13,698 bases of DNA from JANYIP01 sp031394045 (GTDB lineage: Bacteria; Actinomycetota; Actinomycetes; Prado026). Of the stretch, positions 1-6,540 are shown in pieces. The position numbers and the translations under genes were made by a program. The stretch lies in the NCBI GenBank assembly GCA_031394045.1, contig JANMWN010000097.1:1-13698 (forward strand), given 5' to 3'. The notes under the pieces are model-generated. The model saw only the letters and a list, made by a program, of their open reading frames with translations. It did no database searches and was not told where the DNA came from. Position 1 is the stretch's first letter, and each line of letters starts with the position of its first letter.

Positions 1-94
1 GCTGTACCCGCAGATCCTGGAGCTGATCAAGTCCCGAAACCTCACCCCAGTCACCCTGGACGACGCCTTCGGCACGAGCCGGCGGAGCGGGTGA
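1..94 (+). CDS. C-terminal fragment of a probable polysaccharide deacetylase
   Basis: The window opens inside a plus-strand gene. Complete codons run from base 2 to the TGA at 92-94 and give 30 residues, LYPQILELIKSRNLTPVTLD followed by DAFGTSRRSG. The pattern of an amphipathic helix, then 'sRnlTPVTLDdaFG', is common at the end of NodB-fold polysaccharide deacetylases, where the last helix is followed by a 'rG(Y/F)xxVtldea' strand. No catalytic motif lies in the window, so the assignment rests on this tail and on the carbohydrate-active genes that follow. The stop codon overlaps the next start, so the two genes are probably co-transcribed and translationally coupled. A different sugar-related hydrolase remains possible. 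Confidence 0.5.
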   Translation, partial: LYPQILELIKSRNLTPVTLDDAFGTSRRSG

Positions 95-1080
95 TGCGCT
101 CGCCAACCGCCCTTGGGCTCGTCGCTGGATGCGTGCTGGCCCTGGCGGCCTGCGCTGCCCCGGACGGCGGTGGCTCGCCGTCGCCCACCAGGTCGAGCCC
201 CTTCTTCGGGCTCGACGTGCCGGGGGCCGACCCAACCGAGGTCACCCGGGTCGCAGGAGTGCTGGGCTGCCGGCCCTCGGTGGTCAGCGTGTTCGTCAAG
301 CTCGACAGCGCGTTCACCCTCCGGACTCTGTCCTTGGCCGCCCAAGGTGGCGGCACGCCCTTCTTGACGCTCGAACCGTGGGGACAGGCCCTGCGTCCTG
401 GCCAGGTACGGGAACCGGCGCTGAGCCTGGCCTCGATCGCCGCCGGCTCCCACGACGCGGACCTGACCCGCATCGCCAAGGTGATCGCGGCCTACGATCG
501 CCCGGTCTACCTGCGCTACGCGCACGAGATGAACGGCGCTTGGTACCCCTGGTCGGTCCGGGCCAACGGCGGCAGCCCCGAGGCGTACGTGGCGGCGTTC
601 CGGCACGTGCACGACCTCTTCGTACGCGCAGGCGCCGGCAACGTGCGGTGGGTCTGGGCGCCAGTGACCGTCGCTGCCGGGCCCGACGGCGCGTACGGCA
701 ACCTGGCCGCGTCGTACCCGGGCGAGGCGTATGTCGACTACGTGGGCTTCACCGGCTACGCCAAGACGGTGCGATCCGCACACGAGACCTTCGCGCCGTG
801 GATCGCAGCGGTGTCGGCGTTCACCTCTCGACCGGTGATCCTGGCGGAGATCGGCGCGGACGGTGCCTACAAGAGCCAGTGGATCGCGAGCCTCCAGGAG
901 TACATCGCAAGCACTCCGGCGATCGCCGGGTTCATCTGGTTCAACACGACCCCCGCGAGCACCGGCGCGACCGGGTACTACCGCATCGACAACAGCGTCG
1001 ACCAGGTCACAGCCTTCAAGGCGCTCGTTGCCGGGCTGCACATCCCCTGCTCCCCAGTCCAGAGAGGCACCTCCGCATGA
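94..1080 (+). CDS. GH26-like secreted lipoprotein glycoside hydrolase
   Basis: This is a 328-aa protein with a lipoprotein signal peptide: a short hydrophobic stretch ends in the lipobox LAAC with the lipidated Cys at residue 20. It should be anchored outside the cytoplasmic membrane. The mature part looks like a (beta/alpha)8 hydrolase of family GH26. The segment 'RYAHEMNGAWYPW' carries the family's acid/base Glu (E145), and 'PVILAEIGADG' carries the likely nucleophile Glu (E252). The late 'GFIWFN' strand also fits. Known GH26 enzymes cleave beta-mannans and related beta-glycans; the substrate here cannot be read from sequence. ATG at 94 overlaps the preceding TGA by one base, while GTG at 91 would overlap by four; both are in frame. 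Its position between a deacetylase-like gene and UDP-glucose dehydrogenase suggests processing of a self-made exopolysaccharide rather than feeding. Confidence 0.8.
   Translation: MRSPTALGLVAGCVLALAACAAPDGGGSPSPTRSSPFFGLDVPGADPTEVTRVAGVLGCRPSVVSVFVKLDSAFTLRTLSLAAQGGGTPFLTLEPWGQALRPGQVREPALSLASIAAGSHDADLTRIAKVIAAYDRPVYLRYAHEMNGAWYPWSVRANGGSPEAYVAAFRHVHDLFVRAGAGNVRWVWAPVTVAAGPDGAYGNLAASYPGEAYVDYVGFTGYAKTVRSAHETFAPWIAAVSAFTSRPVILAEIGADGAYKSQWIASLQEYIASTPAIAGFIWFNTTPASTGATGYYRIDNSVDQVTAFKALVAGLHIPCSPVQRGTSA
1061..1067 (+). promoter_or_regulatory. Ribosome binding site for UDP-glucose dehydrogenase
   Basis: The purine run AGAGAGG lies 9 nt before the ATG at 1077, inside the end of the GH26-like gene. 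It supports the ATG that overlaps the upstream stop and indicates coupled translation. Confidence 0.55.
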
Positions 1081-2387
1081 AGATGACCGTGATCGGTACC
1101 GGCTACCTCGGCGCGACGCACGCTGCCTGCATGGCCGAGCTAGGCCACGAGGTACTCGGCGTGGACCTCGACGCAGCCAAGGTGGCGAGCCTTGCCGAGG
1201 GCATCGTCCCCTTCTACGAGCCCGGCCTCCAGGAGCTCCTGCGCAAGCAGGTCGACAGCGGGCTGCTGAGCTTCACGACGTCCTTCGCCGATGCGGCGGC
1301 CTTCGCCGACCTGCACTTCGTGTGCGTCGGTACGCCGCAGAAGCACGGGTCGATGGCCGCCGACCTGACGTACGTCGACGGCGCCTTCGAGGCCTTGGCT
1401 CCGCTGCTGACTCGGGCCGCCGTCCTGGTGGGTAAGTCGACCGTGCCCGTCGGTACCGCCAGCCGACTCACCCAGCGGGTGGCCGGGCTCGCGCCGGCCG
1501 GCAGCACGTTCGACCTCGCCTGGAGCCCGGAGTTCCTGCGCGAGGGCTTCGCTGTCGAGGACACGTTGCACCCGGACCGGATCGTGGTCGGTACGACGTC
1601 GCCGGTGGTCGAGGCCGTGCTCCGCGAGGTATACGCGGAACCGCTGGCCGAAGGCACCCCGATGCTCATCACCTCGCTGCCCACGGCGGAGCTCGTCAAG
1701 GTTGCGGCGAACAGCTTCCTCGCGACCAAGATCTCGTTCATCAACGCGATGGCTGAGGTGTGCGAGGCGGCCGGCGCCGACGTCACGCAGCTCGCCGAGG
1801 CGATCGGGCACGACGCCCGGATCGGACACCGCTTCCTCGGCGCCGGGCTCGGGTTCGGCGGAGGCTGCCTGCCCAAGGACATCCGCGCGTTCATGGCGAG
1901 GGCGGGCGAGCTCGGGGTCGACCAGGCGGTCGGCTTCCTGCGCGAGGTCGACTCCGTGAACATGCGGCGCCGCACCCGGGTCGTCGAGCTGACCCACGAG
2001 CTCCTCGACGACAGGCTCATCGGGAGGCGGATCGCTGTCCTCGGCGCAGCCTTCAAGCCGAATAGCGACGACGTCAGAGACTCCCCCGCGCTCAACGTCG
2101 CCGGCCAGCTCCAGCTGCAGGGCGGCCAGGTCACGGTCTACGACCCGAAGGCACTCGAGCCGGCGAAGGCGGCGTTCCCCACGCTCGGGTACGCCGACGA
2201 CCTCGCCTCAACCGTCGCCGGCGCCGAGATCGTGCTCCTACTCACCGAGTGGCCCGAGTTCGTCGCCCTCGACCCTGACCTGCTCGCCGCCATGGTCGCG
2301 GCACCGGTCATTATAGACGCCCGTAACGCCCTCGACCCAGCTCGGTGGCGGGCAGCCGGCTGGACGTACCGGTCCATGGGCCGCTGA
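1077..2387 (+). CDS. UDP-glucose 6-dehydrogenase
   Basis: This 436-aa protein oxidises UDP-glucose to UDP-glucuronate with two NAD+, supplying uronic acid for polysaccharides. All domains are visible. The N-terminal Rossmann fold starts with GTGYLG (7-12). The central dimerisation helix includes 'ELVKVAANSFLATKISFINA'. The catalytic loop is GFGGGCLPKD with Cys264, and the C-terminal UDP-binding domain contains 'AFKPNSDDVRDSPA'. K208, N212, C264 and D268 match the known catalytic set of the streptococcal enzyme at a constant offset of four residues. Length is typical of bacterial UGDH. The ATG overlaps the GH26 stop in an ATGA, so it is coupled to the envelope genes upstream. It converges with the toxin gene, leaving 16 bp between the stops. 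The common symbol (ugd/udg/tuaD) varies by species, so none is assigned. Confidence 0.96.
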   Translation: MKMTVIGTGYLGATHAACMAELGHEVLGVDLDAAKVASLAEGIVPFYEPGLQELLRKQVDSGLLSFTTSFADAAAFADLHFVCVGTPQKHGSMAADLTYVDGAFEALAPLLTRAAVLVGKSTVPVGTASRLTQRVAGLAPAGSTFDLAWSPEFLREGFAVEDTLHPDRIVVGTTSPVVEAVLREVYAEPLAEGTPMLITSLPTAELVKVAANSFLATKISFINAMAEVCEAAGADVTQLAEAIGHDARIGHRFLGAGLGFGGGCLPKDIRAFMARAGELGVDQAVGFLREVDSVNMRRRTRVVELTHELLDDRLIGRRIAVLGAAFKPNSDDVRDSPALNVAGQLQLQGGQVTVYDPKALEPAKAAFPTLGYADDLASTVAGAEIVLLLTEWPEFVALDPDLLAAMVAAPVIIDARNALDPARWRAAGWTYRSMGR

Positions 2388-2403
2388 GTCACCTTGCCAG
2401 GCC

Positions 2404-2667
2404 TTATGGCCGGTACGCGTAGCGTCTGTGCGCGACGCATACGACGGTGACGGTCACGATCTCGTCCTCGATCGTGTAGACGATCCGGTACTCCCCACGG
2501 CGGGCGCCGAACCGACCTGCCAGCTCGCCCTCGAGCGGCTTGCCGACCCGGTACGGATGCTCCGCGAGCGGTCCAGACATGAACTCGAAGACGGCCGCTG
2601 CCACACCCTCCGGAAGCCGGTCCAGCTGGCGCCGAGCCGGCGGCGCGACGATGACGCGGCAGGTCAC
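2404..2667 (-). CDS. RelE/ParE-family toxin
   Basis: This 87-aa basic protein has the layout of the RelE/ParE toxin superfamily: 'VIVAPPARRQLDRLPEGV' (N-terminal strand and helix), 'PLEGELAGRFGARRGEYRIVY' (the typical conserved core, R56/R57/R61) and 'VVCVAHRRYAYRP' (C-terminal strand with His80, Arg81, Arg82, Tyr83, Tyr85). RelE members cleave mRNA on the ribosome, and the conserved Arg and C-terminal Tyr/Arg residues are consistent with that. ParE-like gyrase targeting cannot be excluded. The GTG start at 2667 overlaps the TGA of the antitoxin gene (GTGA, 2664-2667), which fixes the start and couples toxin to antitoxin translation. Its stop lies 16 bp from the convergent UDP-glucose dehydrogenase stop. 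Confidence 0.9.
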   Translation of the reverse strand: MTCRVIVAPPARRQLDRLPEGVAAAVFEFMSGPLAEHPYRVGKPLEGELAGRFGARRGEYRIVYTIEDEIVTVTVVCVAHRRYAYRP

Positions 2668-2957
2668 GCGGGATCGGGCTTGGACTTGCGCGCCTCAAGG
2701 TCCGCCTTGATGTCCTCAAGGGTCGCGAACTCGCCGCGAGCGACCGCTGCCTCGGCCTCGCGGATCTCCGCCAAGGCGAGGGGATCACGGAGGATCTCCA
2801 TCGTCATCTCCATGCCCTCGAAGTCATCGATCCCAATGATGATGGCGGCCGGCCGCCCGTTCTTGGTGATGATCGTTCGCTCGTGCGTGAGCTCCGCCGA
2901 TGCGACGATCGCGCTGAGGTGACTCTTCGCGTCGGCCAGCGAAGTCGTGGTTGTCAT
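2664..2957 (-). CDS. Phd/YefM-family antitoxin
   Basis: This 97-aa protein is first in a two-gene toxin-antitoxin operon. Residues 1-50 ('TSLADAKSHLSAIV', 'ERTIITKNGRPAAIIIGIDD') are the Phd/YefM DNA-binding and dimerisation fold. In this family the Asn-Gly-x-Pro-Ala-Ala turn precedes the second beta strand. The C-terminal half (about 50-97) is charged and helical, as expected for the segment that wraps around and neutralises the toxin. Such antitoxins also repress their own operon, with the toxin as co-repressor. An open frame continues upstream to 3281, but ATG at 2957 matches the family N-terminus and sits exactly 7 nt after a TACAAT hexamer. The longer frame would run antisense to the SRPBCC gene. 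Confidence 0.9.
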   Translation of the reverse strand: MTTTTSLADAKSHLSAIVASAELTHERTIITKNGRPAAIIIGIDDFEGMEMTMEILRDPLALAEIREAEAAVARGEFATLEDIKADLEARKSKPDPA

Positions 2958-2964
2958 GACCAGA

Positions 2965-2970
2965 ATTGTA
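2965..2970 (-). promoter_or_regulatory. Predicted -10 element of the toxin-antitoxin operon (leaderless)
   Basis: On the minus strand the hexamer TACAAT (five of six matches to TATAAT) is followed by TCTGGTC and then the antitoxin ATG. The 7-nt gap would place the transcription start on the A of the ATG, giving a leaderless mRNA. I see no convincing -35 box at 17-18 bp. It lies in one of the few AT-richer patches of the region. Confidence 0.6.
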
Positions 2971-3012
2971 GTCCTCACGTGCCTTTCCGACCGGACGACC
3001 TCGGCGAGACCT

Positions 3013-3020
3013 GGGAGAGT
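3013..3020 (+). promoter_or_regulatory. RBS, or overlapping -10-like element, of the SRPBCC gene
   Basis: GGGAGAG (3013-3019) is a good Shine-Dalgarno match 8 nt before the ATG. The overlapping hexamer GAGAGT (3015-3020) also sits exactly 7 nt before the ATG and keeps the A2/T6 of a -10 box, but its first base is wrong. The RBS reading is preferred. Confidence 0.5.
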
Positions 3021-3027
3021 GTCGGGC

Positions 3028-3480
3028 ATGGCGACGTACGACATCACCGAGACCACGACCGCGACACCTGAGCAGTTCCTGGCTGCCCTGACCGACTTCG
3101 GCCCCGACCGAGCGCAGATCTGGGGCAACAGCAGGGACTCGTTCCTCGAGGTGCACGACCGCGGCGACACCTGGGCGGACGTGACCGAGGGTTCGGTCGG
3201 CGTGTGGGAACGACTCCGGTACGACTGGTCGAACCCGCTCGACATCGTCCTCTCGACCACGGACAGCAACGCCTGGGGCAAGGCCAGCGGGCACCGCTAC
3301 ACGCTCACGACCGGAGCGGACGGCCGGACCAGCGTGCACATGGTGGTCGTCCGGGAGGGCATCCACGTCAAGGGCCGCCTGCTCGGCGCGTTGCTCCCCC
3401 TGGTCGGCGAGTCGTTCATCCGCAAGGGACTGGTGAGTGCACTGCGCGCCACCGAGGCAAGGGCAGCCGCTGCCGGGTGA
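3028..3480 (+). CDS. SRPBCC-superfamily (START/Bet v1-like) protein
   Basis: This 150-aa protein has the pattern of polyketide-cyclase/SRPBCC ligand-binding folds. It begins 'MATYDITETTTATPEQFLAALTDFGPDRAQIWG', where the first strand and the helix after it resemble the 'a.pe.vfa.ltD..r...W' opening of the family. Alternating strands follow, then a long C-terminal helix 'LVGESFIRKGLVSALRATEARAAAAG'. Many actinobacterial members have no known ligand, and none can be read here. The ATG at 3028 is preceded by GGGAGAG at 3013-3019 (8-nt spacing). The frame is open further upstream to 2947 but lacks a sensible N-terminus there. It is divergent from the antitoxin gene (70 bp between starts) and 20 bp upstream of ligC, with which it may be transcribed. 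Confidence 0.7.
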   Translation: MATYDITETTTATPEQFLAALTDFGPDRAQIWGNSRDSFLEVHDRGDTWADVTEGSVGVWERLRYDWSNPLDIVLSTTDSNAWGKASGHRYTLTTGADGRTSVHMVVVREGIHVKGRLLGALLPLVGESFIRKGLVSALRATEARAAAAG

Positions 3481-3500
3481 CCAGAGGGCATCATGGGGCG

Positions 3501-4622
3501 ATGCAGCTGCCCGTGATGCCGCCTGTGAAACCGATGCTGGCCAAGCCGATCAAGGGCGTGCCCGAGGCCGACAGCGTCGAGGGCGGCCTGCTCTTCGAGC
3601 CCAAGTGGGACGGGTTCCGGTGCATCGTCTTCCGCGACGGCGACGAGGTGATCCTGGGGTCCCGCAACGAGAAACCGCTCACCCGCTACTTCCCGGAGGT
3701 GGTCGCCGCCGTCCTCGAGCACCTGCCCGAACGTTGCGTCGTCGACGGCGAGATCATCATCGCCCGCGGTTCGGTGCTCGACTTCGACGCCCTGCTCCAG
3801 CGGATCCACCCGGCCGACTCCCGGGTACGCCGGCTGGCCGCCGAGACCCCGGCCGGCTTCGTGGCCTTCGACCTGCTGGCGCTCGGCGACGACGACCTGA
3901 CCGGGCGGCCCTTCAGCGAGCGACGGGCCCTGCTCGAGGCCGCCCTGGCGGACACCTCAGGGTCGATCTTCCTCACGCCGGCCACGAAGGACAGCGAGCT
4001 GGCTCGCAGCTGGTTCTCGATCTTCGAGGGGGCCGGGCTGGACGGAGTGATCGCCAAGCCGCTGACCCTGCCGTACCGTCCCAACGAGCGGGTGATGTTC
4101 AAGGTCAAGCACCTGCGCACGGCCGACTGCGTGGTGGCCGGCTTCCGCTGGCACACCTCCGGCCCAGTGGTCGGCTCGCTGCTGCTCGGCCTCTGGGACG
4201 GCGAGGGACGGCTCCAGCACGTCGGCGTCTGCGGCGCGTTCACCGCGGCCCGGCGCCTGGAGCTGGTCGCGGAGCTCGAGCCCCTGCGCGCCGACTCGCT
4301 CGACGGGCACCCCTGGGCGGCGTGGGCCGAGAGCGAGAGCGGCGCCGGAGAAGGCAGCGCGGCGAAGGAACCGCAAGAGCACAGCGGCGACCGTCGGCCC
4401 GGAGCCACCTCGCGCTGGAACGCCCACAAGGACCTGTCCTGGGTACCGCTGCGCGCTGAGCTCGTCGCCGAGGTGGCGTACGACCACATGGCCGGTACCC
4501 GGTTCCGGCACACCGCGCAGTTCCGCAGCTGGCGACCCGACCGCGACCCGGCATCGTGCACGTACGACCAGCTCGAGACACCGGTGCGCTTTGACCTCGC
4601 CACGGTCCTCGCCGGCGGCTGA
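3501..4622 (+). CDS. ligC: ATP-dependent DNA ligase, LigC type
   Basis: This 373-aa ATP-dependent DNA ligase seals nicks through an enzyme-adenylate intermediate. Residues 1-200 form the nucleotidyltransferase domain. Motif I is EPKWDGFR with the adenylated Lys35. 'SRNEKPLTRYFPEV', 'VVDGEIII', 'GFVAFDLLAL' and 'LDGVIAKPL' correspond to the later nucleotide-binding motifs, and 'MFKVKHLRTADCVVAGF' corresponds to motif V. An OB-fold domain follows and ends in 'SRWNAHKDLSWVPLRAELVAEVAYDHM' and 'RFRHTAQFRSWRPDR'. The start 'QLPVMPPVKPMLA' and the absence of polymerase or nuclease domains match mycobacterial LigC rather than LigB or LigD. An acidic, low-complexity loop of about 24 residues (around residues 275-298) interrupts the OB domain. 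ATG 3501 has no good RBS; a CATCAT hexamer lies 6 nt upstream. The probable partner primase-polymerase is at 12378-13400. Confidence 0.94.
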   Translation: MQLPVMPPVKPMLAKPIKGVPEADSVEGGLLFEPKWDGFRCIVFRDGDEVILGSRNEKPLTRYFPEVVAAVLEHLPERCVVDGEIIIARGSVLDFDALLQRIHPADSRVRRLAAETPAGFVAFDLLALGDDDLTGRPFSERRALLEAALADTSGSIFLTPATKDSELARSWFSIFEGAGLDGVIAKPLTLPYRPNERVMFKVKHLRTADCVVAGFRWHTSGPVVGSLLLGLWDGEGRLQHVGVCGAFTAARRLELVAELEPLRADSLDGHPWAAWAESESGAGEGSAAKEPQEHSGDRRPGATSRWNAHKDLSWVPLRAELVAEVAYDHMAGTRFRHTAQFRSWRPDRDPASCTYDQLETPVRFDLATVLAGG

Positions 4623-4628
4623 CCCGGT

Positions 4629-4634
4629 TAGGCT
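4629..4634 (+). promoter_or_regulatory. Predicted -10 element for the 161-aa protein (leaderless)
   Basis: TAGGCT lies directly after the ligC stop and is followed by seven bases (CGTGGCC) and a GTG in frame with the next gene. This fits a TANNNT -10 box driving a leaderless message. No Shine-Dalgarno is visible before the GTG. A TTGACC at 4591 is too far upstream (32 bp) to be its -35. Confidence 0.5.
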
Positions 4635-4641
4635 CGTGGCC

Positions 4642-5127
4642 GTGTTCACCACCGTGCTCCTCACCGAGAAGGCCCTGACCGCCCACGACGTGGAGCGGTT
4701 CGCGCACCTGCACGACCCGGAGCCGATCCGGATCCACGTCGTCGTGCCGGCCCACGACGACCGCAGCGAGCTCGAAGAGGTCGTCGACGACCTGGCCAGA
4801 GCTGACTTCGCCGACGCGTTCATCGACGACCACGCGGGCGTGACCGACGCATCCCGGACCGCCGGCGCCGAGACCGAGGTGGCGGCCTCGATCGCGGCCT
4901 TGCAGGCGGCCGGCGTCGCCCAGGTCGACGGTGAGGTCGCGACCGACCACCCGGTGGACGTCGTGGTGGCCCTGGTCGCTTCGCTCGACGCGGACGAGGT
5001 CATCGTGCTGACCGAGCCGCACCTGCTGGCCGACCTCACCCGCCGCGACTGGGCCAGCCGGCTACGGCACGCGCTCGACAAGCCGGTCCTGCACGTCGTG
5101 CTGGGCACCGACCAGGTCGTCAGCTGA
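4642..5127 (+). CDS. Hypothetical 161-aa acidic protein, possibly Rossmann/USP-like
   Basis: I do not recognise a named family. The protein is rich in Asp, Glu, Ala and Val and alternates strands with helices: 'RIHVVVPAHDD', then a helix; 'VDVVVALVASLDADEVIVLTEP', then a helix; 'RRDWASRLRHALDKPVLHVVLG'. This layout, with an acidic DADEVIV strand and a final 'hxlxkPVLHVV' strand, resembles small alpha/beta folds such as the universal stress protein superfamily. I see no G-2x-G-9x-G nucleotide loop. The frame is open back to a TTG at 4591 inside ligC. GTG 4642 is preferred because it follows TAGGCT by exactly 7 nt; GTG 4636 is the alternative. It lies between ligC and the DUF202 gene, 14 bp from the latter. 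Confidence 0.75.
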   Translation: MFTTVLLTEKALTAHDVERFAHLHDPEPIRIHVVVPAHDDRSELEEVVDDLARADFADAFIDDHAGVTDASRTAGAETEVAASIAALQAAGVAQVDGEVATDHPVDVVVALVASLDADEVIVLTEPHLLADLTRRDWASRLRHALDKPVLHVVLGTDQVVS

Positions 5128-5141
5128 GCGGCGCCGACACG

Positions 5142-5498
5142 ATGGGCGGGAGCCAGCCCCTTCGCTCGAGCGACTCGAGCGGGGAGTCCGGCAACCGGGC
5201 CCGCGACCACCTGGCCAACGAGCGCACGTACCTGGCCTGGCTGCGTACCTCGATCGGCGTCCTCGCGCTGGCGGCGGCGATCGCCCGGTTCGGCCCCGAG
5301 GCCCAGGCGCGGGACAAGGTCGCCGTCGCCGTCATCGGGGTGCTCGGCCTGCTGATCCTGGTCATCGGCACCCGCCGCTACTACCAGGTCAGCCGCGACC
5401 TGGAGCAGGGCCGGTTCGAGATCTCCAGACGGACGCCCCTGCTGGTGGGCGGTGCGGTCACGTTGGCCGCCCTCGTCGTCCTGCCCCTGCTGCTATGA
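5142..5498 (+). CDS. DUF202 (YidH-like) small membrane protein
   Basis: This 118-aa protein has the DUF202 signature 'HLANERTYLAWLRTS' (23-37) running straight into the first membrane segment. Three transmembrane helices are apparent, at about 31-48, 59-77 and 99-117. 'RRYYQVSRDLEQGRF' forms the charged loop between helices two and three. The function of the family is unknown. The Ser/Arg-rich N-terminus (1-22) is likely cytoplasmic. The ATG at 5142 lies 14 bp after the preceding stop. The stop TGA overlaps the next ATG (ATGA, 5495-5498), which couples it to the L,D-transpeptidase-like gene and hints at an envelope role. Confidence 0.9.
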   Translation: MGGSQPLRSSDSSGESGNRARDHLANERTYLAWLRTSIGVLALAAAIARFGPEAQARDKVAVAVIGVLGLLILVIGTRRYYQVSRDLEQGRFEISRRTPLLVGGAVTLAALVVLPLLL

Positions 5499-6385
5499 GC
5501 GCGGACCGCCGTACGTGGCGCGCACGCGGCCTCGGCCTCGGCGTCGGCCTCGGCGTCGCGCTCGTCGCGCTGGCCGGCTGCTCGTCGACCTCGGCCACGA
5601 CGGCCGCAGCGCCGGCTGGCCCCCCCTCGACCTCGACCGCGCCGTCCGGCCAGTCGCCGTCCCCCACGCCGACAGCCACCGCGTCCGCCTTGCCCAATCC
5701 GAGCAAGTCGGCCACGAAGCCACCGCCGGCGACGAGGATGGCGACGCCGAACGCGACATCACGGGCCACGGCACCGGCGGTCTTCCGGTTCCCGGTACCG
5801 GTCTCGGTGGGCAGCGCCACCCAGGTGATCACCGTGCAGGCGCACGGCTCGTACGCCACGGTCACGGGATGGGAGCGCGCGGGCACCGGCTGGCGCCGGG
5901 TGATCGCCACGCCCGCGGCCCGCATCGGGTCCCACGGCGTGGTCGGTGGGACGGCCCGCAAGCAGGGGACGGGCACGACCCCCACGGGGACGTACACGCT
6001 CACGCAGGCCTTCGGCATCAAGGCCGACCCCGGGACGACGATGCCGTACCACCAGGTGACCAACGACGACTGGTGGGTCGAGGACAACCTGTCGGCCTAC
6101 TACAACCAGCTGCGCCGGGCCTCGCAAGGCGGGTTCGACACGGCAGCGCCCGAGTCGAGCGTGAACGGGTCGGAGCACCTGATCACCCACACGGTGCCGT
6201 ACCAGTACGCCGTGGTGATCGACTACAACATGGCGCCCGCCGTCCGGTACCGCGGCGCGGGGATCTTCCTGCACGTGAACGGGGCCGGGGCGACGGCCGG
6301 CTGCGTGTCCGTACCGCTGGCGACGATGGTGGCGATCCTGCGCTGGCTGAACCCGTTCGCACACCCGCGGATCGCGATCGCCTAG
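5495..6385 (+). CDS. L,D-transpeptidase-like (YkuD-related) lipoprotein
   Basis: This 296-aa protein has a lipoprotein signal peptide ending in LAGC (Cys29). A Ser/Thr/Pro/Ala-rich linker (about 30-93) would span the wall, followed by a catalytic domain. The motif 'GIFLHVNGAGATAGCVSVP' carries His260 and Cys270. This is the His...GC(V/I) arrangement of the L,D-transpeptidase catalytic domain, in which the Cys attacks a tetrapeptide stem and forms 3->3 peptidoglycan crosslinks. The earlier 'GTGTTPTGTYTL' strand is also typical. The canonical SHGC form is replaced by TAGC, with His ten residues upstream, so it belongs to a divergent branch. Its role as transpeptidase or amidase-like hydrolase is inferred. 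Coupled by ATGA to the DUF202 gene. A 12-bp tandem repeat lies in the signal-peptide coding region. Confidence 0.82.
   Translation: MSADRRTWRARGLGLGVGLGVALVALAGCSSTSATTAAAPAGPPSTSTAPSGQSPSPTPTATASALPNPSKSATKPPPATRMATPNATSRATAPAVFRFPVPVSVGSATQVITVQAHGSYATVTGWERAGTGWRRVIATPAARIGSHGVVGGTARKQGTGTTPTGTYTLTQAFGIKADPGTTMPYHQVTNDDWWVEDNLSAYYNQLRRASQGGFDTAAPESSVNGSEHLITHTVPYQYAVVIDYNMAPAVRYRGAGIFLHVNGAGATAGCVSVPLATMVAILRWLNPFAHPRIAIA
5534..5557 (+). repeat. Tandem 12-bp repeat in the signal-peptide coding region
   Basis: GGCCTCGGCGTC occurs twice in direct tandem (5534-5545, 5546-5557) and is preceded by a partial GGCCTC unit at 5528. In frame it encodes the Gly-Leu-Gly-Val run of the lipoprotein signal hydrophobic core. 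Gain or loss of a unit would keep frame and change the core by four residues. Confidence 0.7.
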
Positions 6386-6540
6386 CCTCGAGCCTCCACC
6401 GTTCGGCCAGGGCCGGGCACCGGAAGGTCCTGATCAGCCCACCGGTCGGTCACTTTGCGTTGCCGAACCTGTACGCGGGGTACTACGCCGAGTGACCATG
6501 ACGAATGTTCTCGTGTGCTGTGAAGATCTTGGAGGGTCTT
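6386..6540 (+). other. 155-bp intergenic region upstream of the PKD protein
   Basis: No gene is supported here. It holds a short perfect inverted repeat (CGGCC 6404-6408 with GGCCG 6411-6415) that has no T-tract and is a poor terminator. An AT-richer patch 'CACTTTGCGTTGCCG' (6451-6465) followed by 'GGTACTAC' (6479-6486) could contain a promoter. TTGCCG at 6460 and TACTAC at 6481 are only 15 bp apart, so I do not assign one. Confidence 0.35.
6531..6536 (+). promoter_or_regulatory. Ribosome binding site for the PKD repeat protein
   Basis: GGAGGG sits 4 nt before GTG 6541. It decides this start over the upstream in-frame ATG at 6505, because the GTG also yields a clean signal peptide. Confidence 0.65.

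Noticed and set aside
129..1076. Long in-frame extension upstream of the UDP-glucose dehydrogenase start
   Set aside because: It overlaps the GH26-like gene in another frame and is Arg-rich shadow sequence. The ATG at 1077 begins directly with the Rossmann motif expected at the N-terminus.
2958..3281. N-terminal extension of the antitoxin frame
   Set aside because: It is antisense to the SRPBCC gene and unlike Phd/YefM N-termini, and the TACAAT-N7-ATG signal marks 2957.
4591..4641. TTG start at 4591 for the 161-aa protein
   Set aside because: It would overlap the ligC end by 32 bp with no RBS, and it adds a Pro/Ser-rich stretch not part of the fold. GTG 4642 has a better upstream signal.
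6404..6415. CGGCC/GGCCG hairpin as a terminator for the L,D-transpeptidase gene
   Set aside because: The loop is 2 nt and there is no following T-tract. Such short palindromes are expected at this GC content.
6496..6506. The 11-mer CCATGACGAAT shared with the msrB start (13506-13516)
   Set aside because: At 6498 the ATG opens a frame that overlaps the PKD gene and makes no sensible product. No TANNNT lies 7 nt upstream, so the match is taken as chance.
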